From the NCBI GenBank assembly GCA_900755685.1, contig CAAEHI010000061.1, positions 1-48,466 on the forward strand: DNA of 48,466 nucleotides, written 5' to 3'. The notes under the pieces are model-generated. The model saw only the letters and a list, made by a program, of their open reading frames with translations. It searched no databases and was not told where the DNA came from. The stretch is from an uncultured Collinsella sp. (GTDB taxonomy: Bacteria; Actinomycetota; Coriobacteriia; Coriobacteriales; Coriobacteriaceae). The position numbers and the translations under genes are program-made. Numbering within the stretch: position 1 is the first letter of the stretch; the number at the start of each line of letters is the position of its first letter. Of this stretch, positions 7,935 to 16,840 are shown piece after piece.

Positions 7935-8984
7935 ATGGGCGAACTGGTAAACCGTGGAGAATCGGTAATCGTGCCAGAAGTTTTTTACAAGCAGGTTTCC
8001 TCGATTCTCAACGCCGCTCGCGACAAGGCCTATACCGCCGTTAACTTTGCGATGGTTGAGGCGTATTGGGAGATCGGCAAGAGCATTGTTGATGAACAGG
8101 GCGGAGAGGAGCGCGCAGCATATGGAGAGGCATTGATTGCAGGCCTCTCCAGAAGGCTTACCGCGGATTTCGGAAGAGGCTTTGGCATCGCAAACCTTCG
8201 CAATATGCGTCAGTTCTTTCTTGCGTTTCCAATTCGCGACGCACTGCGTAGCGAATTGAGCTGGACTCATTACCGCAGGTTGATGCGCATTCCCGACCCT
8301 GATGCTCGCGCCTGGTACATGAACGAATGCGCCGATTCTCGTTGGAGCACGCGTCAGCTCGAGCGTCAGATCAACACCATGTTCCGCGAGCGCCTGCTTG
8401 CCAGCAAGGACAAGGAGGCCGTCACCCAGGAAATCCAAGAGAGCGCCCCGGCTCGTCGCGCCGAGGATATCATCCGCGATCCATATGTACTGGAGTTTTT
8501 AGGTTTCTCGGACGATACTGCGTTTCGCGAGAGCGATCTAGAGCAGGCGCTCATCACACATCTTCAGAAGTTCCTGCTGGAGCTTGGCCGTGGCTTCGCT
8601 TTCGAGGCGCGCCAAAAGCGTATCACCTTTGATGGGCGCCATTTCTATATTGACCTTGTTTTTTACAACTATCTGATGCGCTGCTTCGTGCTCATCGACC
8701 TTAAGACCGATGACCTTACGCATCAGGACCTGGGCCAGATGCAAATGTATGTGAACTACTACACGCGCGAGCTCATGAACGAAGGCGACAATCCGCCCAT
8801 AGGCATCGTGCTCTGCGCGGACAGAAGCGATTCGATCGTCGAGTACACGCTGCCCGAAGACAACGACCAAGTGTTTGCCGCCAAATACCTGCCATATCTT
8901 CCAAGCAAGGAAGAGCTGGCGCGCGAGCTGAGTGCCGAGTACCGCGCCATCAACGAAGCGACTAATGGCGAAACGCAAGGGTAG
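7935..8984 (+). CDS. DUF1016 / YhcG-type PDDEXK nuclease, orphan
   Basis: DUF1016 proteins have a helical N-terminal DNA-binding region and a C-terminal PD-(D/E)XK nuclease domain and are common in restriction and other mobile islands. The 349-residue protein shows AYWEIGKSIVDEQ, FGRGFGIANLRNMRQFF and LSWTHYRRLM (N-terminal half), then the nuclease core with RGFAFEARQKRI, FYIDLVFYN and VLIDLKT, giving the D...DLK signature. Start: ATG 7935 follows a GTG; the only Shine-Dalgarno-like run (AGAGGAAAG) is about 15 bases away, so the start is uncertain. No methylase, restriction or recombinase gene is adjacent. Slightly lower GC than neighbours, consistent with acquisition. Confidence 0.85.
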   Translation: MGELVNRGESVIVPEVFYKQVSSILNAARDKAYTAVNFAMVEAYWEIGKSIVDEQGGEERAAYGEALIAGLSRRLTADFGRGFGIANLRNMRQFFLAFPIRDALRSELSWTHYRRLMRIPDPDARAWYMNECADSRWSTRQLERQINTMFRERLLASKDKEAVTQEIQESAPARRAEDIIRDPYVLEFLGFSDDTAFRESDLEQALITHLQKFLLELGRGFAFEARQKRITFDGRHFYIDLVFYNYLMRCFVLIDLKTDDLTHQDLGQMQMYVNYYTRELMNEGDNPPIGIVLCADRSDSIVEYTLPEDNDQVFAAKYLPYLPSKEELARELSAEYRAINEATNGETQG

Positions 8985-9379
8985 CAGCACATTGCGACCG
9001 AAACCACCGCAGCCGTCGCAGGCGCACTCGCGGTTGCGACGCACGCTACGAAACAATACCGGTCATGGACGCCGGCAACGACATTCCAACCGTGGCTGGC
9101 GAGCGTGACCTGACAGGCAAAGACGCGGCCTTCGTCTGATGTGGGCCCACTGGCTGCCACAGAAAAGGGCCGGTTGCAGCCGGCCCTTAAGCCACTTGCG
9201 CCTGCGTTGCCCGCGCTTCCGAAGTGTCACTAACTGAGGAGCGGGTTCCGCGGCACAACCTGATTTTGCCCAGCGAGGCGGCTCTTTTGCAGCCGCTCCA
9301 CCGTTTATTTACATCTACCCCCTGCCAAACTACCGGATGGCAGCCCGCATGCCTGCGAGCCGTCCCGTGCTGCGCTTCC
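8985..9379. other. Non-coding stretch between YhcG-like and zinc-ribbon genes
   Basis: No gene with a start signal is visible. A short open frame ending at 9139 (from an ATG at 9065, MDAGNDIPTVAGERDLTGKDAAFV split here as MDAGNDIPTV then AGERDLTGKDAAFV) reads protein-like and might be a relic of a lost gene. Further on are a small stem (9278-9283 with 9291-9296) and the terminator listed next. Confidence 0.4.
9166..9189 (-). terminator. Strong hairpin, probable terminator of the zinc-ribbon gene
   Basis: Perfect 9-bp stem AAGGGCCGG / CCGGCCCTT with a 6-base loop. On the minus strand it is followed by TTTTC, which suits termination of the gene ending at 9380, although the distance is about 190 bases. 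Confidence 0.65.
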
Positions 9380-10717
9380 CTACTTCCCAAAGATCGCAGC
9401 GAGCAAGCCCTTGCGTTTGGGCTTTTCTTCTCGGTAGGAACCCTCGACGGCGGCTGCCACCTGGCGCGGTTGCTCGCCGCCTCCACGGCGCACGATCTGG
9501 TATAGGAACGGAGATTTAATATATTTGACCTCGACGGGCGTGGCGTGCACGGTGCTCTCGCCGGACAAATGCAGGCTCGGGTTGAGCGGCGCCACGATAT
9601 GCGTCTCGCGCTTGTCGCTAAACACCACCGCGGCCGCGCGGCCCGTCTGTCCGTTTACGGCAATGCGCACCTGCTCGCCATCGCGGCTGTCCGTCGCCGG
9701 ACGATCGACAAAGTAGACCGGCACCATCACCAGGCCATCCTTATGCTTGCGGGCCTTGCGCGCCCAGGTTCGGATGCTCTTTTTATTGAGCCCCAGTACG
9801 GCCTCGGCATCGTTGCCCGCAACGTCGAGCGCCAGCTTATCAATGACCACCTGGTCCTTGGTAGACGCATCGACGGAGACAACGCGGAAGTCGCCCTCCT
9901 GCATGGCAGGATCGAACGGGCCCACCTTGGCAAAGTCCCACGGCTCCAAAATGCCCATAAGGCGAACGTCCAGGTAGTTTGCCCGCGGATACGCCCAGTC
10001 GAGCACCTCGTAGTACACCAAGGTCTCCTTGCTCAGGCCCTTTCCCGGGAAGGACGCCATCATGCGCAGGTCCGCCAACGCCATGGGGAAATAGAAGAGC
10101 ATCATGTCGTTTTGAATCGCGTCTTCCACGTCGTGCCCGGCAAAGGCATCAGGGTACTGGCGCACCAGCTGCAGCGCGTTGGCACGTGCCTGCTGCGGCG
10201 AGATTTCGCAGGGAATACCCTGCTCAGGTACATACTCCGCACCAACACCCATGGTCAGGCGCTTGCTGAAGGTGCCGGGTTTAAGCAGGTCGGCAACGCC
10301 GATCTTATTGCCGCAGGACGGACACTCAAACACGCGCTGGGTCGATGACCCCTCAAAGGACGCACCGCAGAAGGGGCAAGGAATGCTCACATGCGTGGCC
10401 TCTTGGAACTCCTGCGCCGTGCCGCGGTCCTCCCACAGTAGATGCTCCAGAACCGACTGATTGCGCCAGTACGAATTAAAGAAATACCAGTCCGGGTCCT
10501 CCGGGCGCTCGAGCTGCGACACATGGGTGAGCTTGAGCAGGCCATCGACAACCGTCAACGGCGTATGGCGAATGCCCAGGGCGCTCTTGGGCTCCCCCGC
10601 ATCGGCCTGCCACGGAACGACCGTGCCGCAATAGGCGCACTCAAAGCTGCGTTTAGCCTGGTGTGAGTACATAGGGCCGCCGCAGTTTTGGCATTTAATG
10701 GCAAACATCTCGTCCAT
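9380..10717 (-). CDS. Double zinc-ribbon protein of unknown function
   Basis: A 445-residue protein with two treble-clef-like zinc ribbons: C9-x2-C12 with C27-x2-C30 at the start, and CPFC...CPSC around residues 110-135. The rest contains a mixed alpha/beta region (FFNSYWRNQSVLEHLLWEDRG lies across positions encoding residues ~75-95, quoted here only as landmark FFNSYWRNQ), no transmembrane segment, and a basic C-terminal end (KPKRKGLLAAIFGK). I do not recognise the family. Start 10717 is preferred because AAAGGAGG lies eight bases upstream; the frame stays open further. Neighbours (CDF exporter divergent) give no clear hint. Zinc binding is a prediction from Cys spacing. Confidence 0.7.
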   Translation of the reverse strand: MDEMFAIKCQNCGGPMYSHQAKRSFECAYCGTVVPWQADAGEPKSALGIRHTPLTVVDGLLKLTHVSQLERPEDPDWYFFNSYWRNQSVLEHLLWEDRGTAQEFQEATHVSIPCPFCGASFEGSSTQRVFECPSCGNKIGVADLLKPGTFSKRLTMGVGAEYVPEQGIPCEISPQQARANALQLVRQYPDAFAGHDVEDAIQNDMMLFYFPMALADLRMMASFPGKGLSKETLVYYEVLDWAYPRANYLDVRLMGILEPWDFAKVGPFDPAMQEGDFRVVSVDASTKDQVVIDKLALDVAGNDAEAVLGLNKKSIRTWARKARKHKDGLVMVPVYFVDRPATDSRDGEQVRIAVNGQTGRAAAVVFSDKRETHIVAPLNPSLHLSGESTVHATPVEVKYIKSPFLYQIVRRGGGEQPRQVAAAVEGSYREEKPKRKGLLAAIFGK

Positions 10718-10979
10718 GGATACGTCCTCCTTTACGCAGGGGCTGTCGACATTAAGTATGTCGGGCAGGTAAGCACATGCCCATACCCATGTGGCCCAAA
10801 ATGGAGCACCCGGTCGGACGGGAAGGCGCAGTGAACTCGAAGGCGTGCGGGCAGTCGTCCCCCTCCGCCTCGCGCCCGTTAGCGCCGGCAGACCATTGCT
10901 GCATTTTCTGAGCATCGGTACATGTTGCGTCTGCGCGAGCTACACTATCCCCTTAAACATGATTGTGAGGACGATCGTT

Positions 10980-12161
10980 ATGCTATTTGTAAATCGGCTG
11001 GTACATACGCTTGTTCCCGGCAGCGAAAGCGAGCCGGTCGATACTTCCTGCCGCACCAACGCGGGTTTTGCCGCAAGCCTCATTTGCATTGGCCTCAACA
11101 TCACCCTGTGCCTAGCCAAGGGCATCACGGGCCTGCTCGCGGGCTCCGTCTCGCTTATCGCCGATGCCTTCAACAACCTTTCCGACGCCTCGAGCAACAT
11201 CGTGAGCCTGCTCGGATTCCGCCTTGCCAGCCGCCCGGCAGACGAAGGCCACCCCTATGGCCACGGTCGCTATGAGTACCTAGCCGGCCTGTTCGTCGCC
11301 GTCCTGGTTTGCGCCGTCGGCATCAATCTGATCCTCGAGTCGGTCACTAAGATCATCAAGCCTTCCCCCACTGCATATTCGGTGCTCTCCTTAGCCGCCC
11401 TCGTCTTGTCCATGCTCGTTAAGCTCTGGATGGCCGCGTTCAACCGCACGCTGGGCGACCGCATCGACTCGGAGACGCTCATCGCCACGGCACAGGACTC
11501 CAAAAACGACGTCATCACCTCGGGCTCGGTCTTGGTGGCGGCGCTTATTTCGCAGACGACAGGCTTTGACCTCGATGGCTGGGCAGGCCTTGGCGTGGGC
11601 ATCTTCATCTGCATCAGCGGCATGGGCCTGGTGCGCGACGCCATCAGCCCGCTGCTGGGGCAAGCGCCCGACCCCAAGCTCGTCCAGGCAATCCGCGACA
11701 GGATTATGTCGTACCCCCAGGTCCTGGGTACGCACGACCTCATGGTGCACGACTACGGCCCCGGCCGTCAGTTTGCCAGCGCACACGTGGAAATGCCCGG
11801 AGAGGGCGACGCATTTGAGCACCACGAGATTTTGGACACCATCGAGCACGACATCAAGCGCCAAATGGGCATCGATATCACGCTGCACTGCGACCCCATC
11901 GCCACCACCGGCGACGACCTGCGCGGCTGGGTCAAGCGCGGCGTAGCGCAGATCGACCCCGTGCTTTCCATCCACGACCTTCACGAACACGATGGCTTTG
12001 TGTCATTTGACCTTGTGCGTCCCGACGGCTTTGACATATCCGACGAGGAGCTGCTGGAGCTCGTCACGCGCATCGTGCACGAGCTCCGGCCCGACGTCTC
12101 ATGCGTCGTCACGTTTGATTCGGGCTTTAGCTCGCCCGACCGTCCAGCAGAGCAGCTGTAG
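10980..12161 (+). CDS. Cation diffusion facilitator (CDF) metal exporter
   Basis: CDF proteins export divalent metals in exchange for protons through a six-helix dimer with a cytoplasmic C-terminal domain. The 393-residue protein has IADAFNNLSDASSN in TM2, HPYGHGRYEYLAGLF after it, and QDSKNDV in TM5. The TM5 DxxxD pattern is the one linked to Mn (or Fe) rather than Zn (HxxxD) in CDF surveys; this is suggestive only. The C-terminal cytoplasmic domain (HDLMVHDYGPGRQFASAHVE) is followed by an extra ~90 residues compared with short CDFs. Start 10980 is chosen for the GAGGA eight bases before it; ATG 10959 lacks this. It ends 12 bases from the convergent next gene. Confidence 0.9.
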   Translation: MLFVNRLVHTLVPGSESEPVDTSCRTNAGFAASLICIGLNITLCLAKGITGLLAGSVSLIADAFNNLSDASSNIVSLLGFRLASRPADEGHPYGHGRYEYLAGLFVAVLVCAVGINLILESVTKIIKPSPTAYSVLSLAALVLSMLVKLWMAAFNRTLGDRIDSETLIATAQDSKNDVITSGSVLVAALISQTTGFDLDGWAGLGVGIFICISGMGLVRDAISPLLGQAPDPKLVQAIRDRIMSYPQVLGTHDLMVHDYGPGRQFASAHVEMPGEGDAFEHHEILDTIEHDIKRQMGIDITLHCDPIATTGDDLRGWVKRGVAQIDPVLSIHDLHEHDGFVSFDLVRPDGFDISDEELLELVTRIVHELRPDVSCVVTFDSGFSSPDRPAEQL

Positions 12162-12173
12162 CCCACTTAACAG

Positions 12174-13160
12174 CTAGTTTCCCTGCGCGCCCGAGATGCC
12201 GTTTTGTAGAGCGTTCCAGGCATCCGTCGCCATGTCGCCCAAGTTCTGCGCGGTGTCGCCCAGGTTCTGGGCCGTATCGCCCAGCTCTTGCGCCTTGTCT
12301 CCCAACTCCTGTGCCTTGTTGCTCAAGTCCTCCAGCGTGTTGGAGCTCGAGCTGTCGGTACCGCTTTGTCCGTCGGACGAGTTGCCCAAGCCGTTCTTGT
12401 GCGTGAGCTGAATTTCAAGGTTGCCGCTGTCGTTATAGTAGGCAGAAGTAACGACCCAGTTGGCATCGACGACGGGCGTTGAGCCATCATCAGTCAGGAC
12501 CACGGCATTCGAAAGATCGGCCCCGCGCGACTTGAGGAGCTTTTTGGCGTTGGACCAGTACTGCCCCGGAATATCGCTCAGCTCTACTGAACCCGCTTGG
12601 GTGACCTCTGTCTGCTCGGCCGTCGTGCTGGTTGTAGCTCCTCGTTTGTTGAGCATGCCCGACACAACGGCGAACACAATCGAAAGGGCAAAGAAAATCG
12701 CCAGCACAATCAGGATCTTCTTGATCACGCTCGACGAACGCGATGGCTTCTTCTCCTCGTCCTCGTCATATTGCGGAATCGACTTGGGGTACTCGCGATA
12801 CGGCTCGCGCGACTCGTAGCGAGGCTGCGCCGTGCGAGGCATATACGTCGTCTGCTGAGGCTGCGGAATGGGATTCTGCGGCAGGTTGTCATAGGGATTC
12901 GGCGTCGAGGCAGCATAAGAATCCTGCGGCGCGTAATCAAACGGATCCGGAGCTGCGTTGCCATAGGGGCCTTGCGAAGATGCAGCGCAAGAATCCTGCG
13001 CCGTGTCGCCATAGCCCATAACCCGGGTGGGCTCGGCAGAAGGCTGCGTCGCGGCGGGGTCGGTATAACCAGGGTTGGGAACAACGCGGGTCGCATCGGC
13101 GCTATCGCCAGCCTGCGCGGAACCGTAGCCGCCCATCACGGTTGTCTTGTCCTGATCCAT
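12174..13160 (-). CDS. Single-pass membrane protein with disordered N-terminus and heptad-repeat tail
   Basis: A 328-residue protein. The first ~140 residues are rich in Pro, Gln, Tyr, Ser and Ala (low complexity, cytoplasmic by topology). Then basic residues and one membrane helix (KKILIVLAIFFALSIVFAVV), an extracellular domain with SDIPGQYWSNAKKLLKSRG, which recalls a PASTA-like or similar small alpha/beta fold, and a Ser-rich linker. The tail has seven-residue repeats (KAQELGD, TAQNLGD, MATDAWN) likely to form an amphipathic helix. Start 13160 has AAAGGAA upstream. Function unknown; a regulator or envelope protein is possible. It converges with the CDF gene. Confidence 0.65.
   Translation of the reverse strand: MDQDKTTVMGGYGSAQAGDSADATRVVPNPGYTDPAATQPSAEPTRVMGYGDTAQDSCAASSQGPYGNAAPDPFDYAPQDSYAASTPNPYDNLPQNPIPQPQQTTYMPRTAQPRYESREPYREYPKSIPQYDEDEEKKPSRSSSVIKKILIVLAIFFALSIVFAVVSGMLNKRGATTSTTAEQTEVTQAGSVELSDIPGQYWSNAKKLLKSRGADLSNAVVLTDDGSTPVVDANWVVTSAYYNDSGNLEIQLTHKNGLGNSSDGQSGTDSSSSNTLEDLSNKAQELGDKAQELGDTAQNLGDTAQNLGDMATDAWNALQNGISGAQGN
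12227..12324 (-). repeat. 21-bp tandem coding repeats
   Basis: Four to five degenerate 21-base units inside the preceding gene encode the heptads NKAQELGD to NLGDMAT. DNA copies are diverged at third positions, so the repeat is selected or old at protein level. Confidence 0.6.
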
Positions 13161-13205
13161 GCAACGATTCCTTTCCGTCGCCTGTAAGCATCAAGTTATC
13201 CATGC

Positions 13206-13214
13206 ATTCTACCA
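13206..13214 (-). promoter_or_regulatory. Possible extended -10 promoter (TGGTAGAAT)
   Basis: TGnTAGAAT on the minus strand about 45 bases before the membrane-protein start matches an extended -10 element. No good -35 is seen. Confidence 0.35.
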
Positions 13215-13277
13215 GCGCAAAAGCCTATGATGGGCAGAGTCCGTCGGTATCTACAAGACATGCGCGGGCCTAAGGAT

Positions 13278-13315
13278 CAAAAAGCCCCGCCGGGCCTTGG
13301 TAGGCGCGACGGGGC
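13278..13315 (-). terminator. Intrinsic terminator of fhs
   Basis: GC-rich stem (GCCCCGTCG / CGGCGGGGC, slightly imperfect) followed on the minus strand by TTTTTGATCC, 25 bases after the fhs stop. Confidence 0.75.
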
Positions 13316-13340
13316 GGGCAAGCGGCTATGAGCAGCGAGC

Positions 13341-15008
13341 TTAGAACAGGCCGGTGATGTTGCCGTCGTTGTCGACGTCGATGTTCTCGGCCGCAGGGAC
13401 CTTGGGCAGGCCCGGCATGGTCAGAACACTGCCAGTCAGTGCGACCACAAAGTGGGCGCCGGCGGAAACCTTGAGCTCACGCACCGTGATGCGGAAGTTC
13501 TCGGGAGCGCCCAGGGCCTTGGCGTTGTCGCTAAAGCTGTACTGCGTCTTGGCGACGCACACCGGCAGGTTGCCAAAGCCATTCTCGCGCAGCTCGGCGA
13601 GCTGGCGCTTGGCGGCCGGCGTAAAGTCAACGCCGTCGGCGCGGTAGACCTTGGTGGCAACGGCCTCGAGGGCATCAGCGACATCAGCGCCGTCCTCATA
13701 GGCAAACTTGAGCTCGCTCGGCTGCTCAATCAGACGCATGACCTCATCGGCAAGCTCGAGCGCGCCCTCGCCGCCCTTGGCCCAGACCTCGGAAAGCTTA
13801 ACGTTGACGCCGAGCTTCTGGCACTCGGACTCAATGAGCGCGAGCTCGGCCTCGGTGTCCGTCGGGAAGCGGTTGATGGCGACCACGCAGGGCAGACCAT
13901 ATACGTTCTGGATGTTGTCGACGTGACGCAGCAGGTTGGGCATGCCAGCCTTGAGTGCCTCGAGGTTCTCCTCGTTGAGATCGGCCTTGGCGACGCCACC
14001 GTTGTACTTCAACGCGCGAGCGGTGGCGACGACCACGACGGCGTTGGGACGAACGCCCGTCATGCGGCACTTGATGTCCAGGAATTTCTCGGCACCCAGG
14101 TCGGCACCAAAGCCCGCCTCGGTAATGGCGACATCGCCAAAACGCATAGCCATACGCGTGGCCATGATGGAGTTGCAGCCGTGGGCGATATTGGCGAAGG
14201 GACCGCCGTGGACAAACGCGGGCGTGCCCTCGAGCGTCTGCACCAGATTGGGCTTGAGCGCATCCTTGAGCAGTGCGGCCATAGCTCCCTGGGCCTTAAG
14301 GTCGCGGGCGCGGACGGGCTCGCCGGCATAGCTATAGCCGACAACGATCTCGCCCAAGCGCTCCTTAAGATCGCTGATGCTCGTGGACAGGCACAGGATC
14401 GCCATGACCTCGGAGGCAACGGTGATATCGAAGCCGTCCTCGCGCGGCACGCCCTGGGCCTTACCGCCAATGCCGTCGATGACGTGGCGCAGCTGACGGT
14501 CGTTCATATCGACGACGCGCTTCCAAGTGATGCGCTTAACGTCAATACCGAGCTGATTGCCCTGCTGGATGTGGTTATCAAGCATGGCGGCCAGCAGGTT
14601 ATTGGCGGCACCGATAGCGTGGAAGTCGCCGGTAAAGTGCAGGTTGATATCCTCCATGGGGATGACCTGAGCCCAGCCGCCGCCGGCAGCACCGCCCTTA
14701 ACGCCAAAGACGGGGCCGAGCGAAGGCTCGCGCAGGGCCACGGCACTCTTGACGCCGCGACGACGCAGGCCATCGGCCAGACCGATGGTCGTGGTGGTCT
14801 TGCCCTCGCCCGCAGGCGTGGGGTTGATGGCGGTCACGAGGACAAGCTTGGCCTGGTGATCAGTCGGCTCGTTGAGCAGTGAATAGTCGACCTTAGCCTT
14901 GTCGAAGCCGTACGGAATCAGGTGCTTAACGTCGACGCCGGCGTTCTTGGCCACCTCGGTAATAGGCAGTGGCGTGACAGAACGTGCGATTTCGATGTCA
15001 GTAGGCAT
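13341..15008 (-). CDS. fhs: Formate--tetrahydrofolate ligase
   Basis: Fhs (formyl-THF synthetase) makes 10-formyl-THF from formate, THF and ATP in the cytoplasm. The 555-residue length is typical. Visible family motifs: TPAGEGKTTTT nucleotide loop around residue 65, EPSLGPVFGVKGGAAGGG, NLHFTGDFHAI, FVHGGPFANIAHGCNS, EAGFGADLGAEKF and the C-terminal LTGSVLTMPGLPK. Start 15008 (MPTDIEIARS) has AAAGGA six bases upstream; upstream in-frame codons are not needed. It is a single gene with its own promoter and terminator. Its product feeds the FchA/FolD pair encoded 11 kb away, allowing formate assimilation or its reverse. Confidence 0.97.
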   Translation of the reverse strand: MPTDIEIARSVTPLPITEVAKNAGVDVKHLIPYGFDKAKVDYSLLNEPTDHQAKLVLVTAINPTPAGEGKTTTTIGLADGLRRRGVKSAVALREPSLGPVFGVKGGAAGGGWAQVIPMEDINLHFTGDFHAIGAANNLLAAMLDNHIQQGNQLGIDVKRITWKRVVDMNDRQLRHVIDGIGGKAQGVPREDGFDITVASEVMAILCLSTSISDLKERLGEIVVGYSYAGEPVRARDLKAQGAMAALLKDALKPNLVQTLEGTPAFVHGGPFANIAHGCNSIMATRMAMRFGDVAITEAGFGADLGAEKFLDIKCRMTGVRPNAVVVVATARALKYNGGVAKADLNEENLEALKAGMPNLLRHVDNIQNVYGLPCVVAINRFPTDTEAELALIESECQKLGVNVKLSEVWAKGGEGALELADEVMRLIEQPSELKFAYEDGADVADALEAVATKVYRADGVDFTPAAKRQLAELRENGFGNLPVCVAKTQYSFSDNAKALGAPENFRITVRELKVSAGAHFVVALTGSVLTMPGLPKVPAAENIDVDNDGNITGLF

Positions 15009-15048
15009 GGGCGGTCCTTTCGTTACCGAATGAGAAAAAGACCAATTC

Positions 15049-15076
15049 AGCATAGCACGGGCGCGCAATAGTAAAA
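15049..15076 (-). promoter_or_regulatory. Candidate fhs promoter
   Basis: TTTTAC and TATGCT spaced by 16 bases lie about 40 bases before the fhs start on the minus strand. Matches to the sigma-A consensus are moderate (4/6 each). Confidence 0.4.
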
Positions 15077-15152
15077 CGCCCATAACCGATGAACGGCGAT
15101 ATGTTTACCCGATGCCCAGCGATAGTCCAACAGCCCGCCAAAACAAAGCGCC

Positions 15153-16220
15153 CTAAACGGTAGGTTCAATCCCCAGGTGCTCAAAGGTGCGAAGGGTTGC
15201 CTGACGGCCCTGCGGCGTACGAATCATCAACCCGCACTGCAGCAAATAGGGCTCATAGACATCCTCGAGCGTGCCCGGGTCCTCGCCCACCGCGCTGGCA
15301 AGGGTCGTAAGTCCCACGGCACGACCGGAGAACGTCTTGGCAAGCGTCTCCAAGATACGAATATCCATCCAGTCCAGACCGAGCTCGTCGATCTCGAAGA
15401 ACTCGAGCGCCTGACGGCAGATATCGAGCTCAATGGGACCGTTGCCGCGCACCTGTGCATAGTCGCGCACGCGCTTGAGCAGGCGGTTGGCAAGACGTGG
15501 CGTACCGCGCGAACGCGAGCCGATCTCGAGTGCACTGGGATGATCGATCGTCACGCCCAGGATAGTCGCCGAGCGCGTCACAATCTGCGCGAGCTCCTCG
15601 ACCGTGTAGTAATCCAGGCGATATGAAATGCCAAAGCGGTCGCGCAACGGGCCTGTCAACATGCCTGAGCGGGTCGTTGCCGCTACCAGCGTAAATTTGG
15701 GAATATCCAGGCGAATCGAGCGCGCCGCCGGACCCTTGCCAATCACGATATCGAGGGCAAAGTCCTCCATCGCGGGGTACAGGACCTCCTCGACCGAACG
15801 GTTGAGGCGGTGGATCTCGTCGATAAACAGCACATCACCCGGCTGCAAGTTAGTAAGGATGGCCGCCAGGTCGCCCGTGCGCGCGATGGCAGGGCCACTC
15901 GTGGTCTTGATCTGAGCGCCCAGCTCGTTGGCGATAACGGTGGCCAGCGTGGTCTTGCCCAGGCCCGGAGGACCCGAGAAAATCACGTGGTCGAGCGTCT
16001 CGCCACGGCTCTGCGCCGCTTCGATCAACACGCGCAGGCTCTGCTTGATGTGCTCCTGGCCACAGTAATCGTCCAGGCGCTGGGGGCGCAAAGTGCGGTC
16101 GACATCGAGGTCCTCGGCCGTCAGCTCCGAGCCCACCATGCGCTCGCCGTGCGCCATGGATGCCGCCGGCGAGTTACCGGGCGTCGCCCACAGGTCCTGA
16201 GAGTCATCGGCTTCCCACAT
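15153..16220 (-). CDS. ruvB: Holliday junction branch-migration ATPase RuvB
   Basis: RuvB is the AAA+ motor that drives branch migration of Holliday junctions with RuvA. The 355-residue protein has Walker A SGPPGLGKTTLA, Walker B DVLFIDEIHRL, sensor 1 AATTRSGML, the Arg finger region PLRDRFG, and the C-terminal winged helix (IDELGLDWMD, VGLTTLASAVGED). An N-terminal extension of about 30 residues precedes the core. The start ATG overlaps the ruvA stop by one base (TGATG), implying translational coupling. Third gene of the ruvC-ruvA-ruvB transcript, expected to share its SOS control. Confidence 0.97.
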   Translation of the reverse strand: MWEADDSQDLWATPGNSPAASMAHGERMVGSELTAEDLDVDRTLRPQRLDDYCGQEHIKQSLRVLIEAAQSRGETLDHVIFSGPPGLGKTTLATVIANELGAQIKTTSGPAIARTGDLAAILTNLQPGDVLFIDEIHRLNRSVEEVLYPAMEDFALDIVIGKGPAARSIRLDIPKFTLVAATTRSGMLTGPLRDRFGISYRLDYYTVEELAQIVTRSATILGVTIDHPSALEIGSRSRGTPRLANRLLKRVRDYAQVRGNGPIELDICRQALEFFEIDELGLDWMDIRILETLAKTFSGRAVGLTTLASAVGEDPGTLEDVYEPYLLQCGLMIRTPQGRQATLRTFEHLGIEPTV

Positions 16221-16840
16221 CACGCATCCATTCCGAGTCGCTTAAGCGCCGCGCCGAGCAGATCCTCGACACGCATATTCTGCCCATCATACCCGCTCAG
16301 GGCAACATCGGTCTCCTGCGGGCTAAAGCCCATGGAAAGGAGCGCCGCACGGGCATCATCGATGGCCGAGGGAGCAGCAGCGGGCACGGGCATCGCAACC
16401 TGGCCGGGAATCACGTCGACCGGCACAAAGCCCTTATCCTTGGCAAAGGTGCTCTTGAGTTCCAGGATCAGGCGCTGAGCTGTCTTTTTGCCCACACCGG
16501 GTACCTTGGCCATGCCCTTGTCGTCCTCGGCCATCACCAGCGAATACAGCTGCCCCACGGTATAGGTGGAAAGCACGGCAAGCGCCAGGCGCGGGCCAAC
16601 GCCCGAAACGGACACGAGCCGGTCGAACATCGTGCGCTCATCCTTTGAGGAAAAACCGAAAAGTGTCATGGCGTCCTCGCGCACCTGCATGCGCGTGTAG
16701 AGGCGGACCTCGCCGCCGGGCGTCGGCAACGTGGCCGCAGTGCTGCCCGAGATGCCGAGCTCAAAGCCAACGCCCGACACATCGACGACAGCCGAGCTCA
16801 TCGTGGCCTCGACAAGCGTTCCGTGGAGCTGGGAGATCAT
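16220..16840 (-). CDS. ruvA: Holliday junction DNA-binding protein RuvA
   Basis: RuvA binds four-way junctions and loads RuvB. The 206-residue protein has the N-terminal OB fold (MISQLHGTLVE, VDVSGVGFELG), two helix-hairpin-helix motifs (LVSVSGVGPRLALAVL and KVPGVGKKTAQRLILEL), a flexible Ala/Pro linker and the C-terminal RuvB-binding domain (DDARAALLSMGFS to LLGAALKRLG). Start 16840 overlaps the ruvC stop by one base (TGATG), with GAGAGGA upstream. The order ruvC-A-B and the overlaps are typical of actinobacteria. Confidence 0.97.
   Translation of the reverse strand: MISQLHGTLVEATMSSAVVDVSGVGFELGISGSTAATLPTPGGEVRLYTRMQVREDAMTLFGFSSKDERTMFDRLVSVSGVGPRLALAVLSTYTVGQLYSLVMAEDDKGMAKVPGVGKKTAQRLILELKSTFAKDKGFVPVDVIPGQVAMPVPAAAPSAIDDARAALLSMGFSPQETDVALSGYDGQNMRVEDLLGAALKRLGMDA

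Noticed and set aside
9065..9139. Short protein-like frame after the YhcG-like gene
   Set aside because: Only 24 codons, no ribosome site and no continuation in the same frame with coding character; a gene relic is possible but not supportable.
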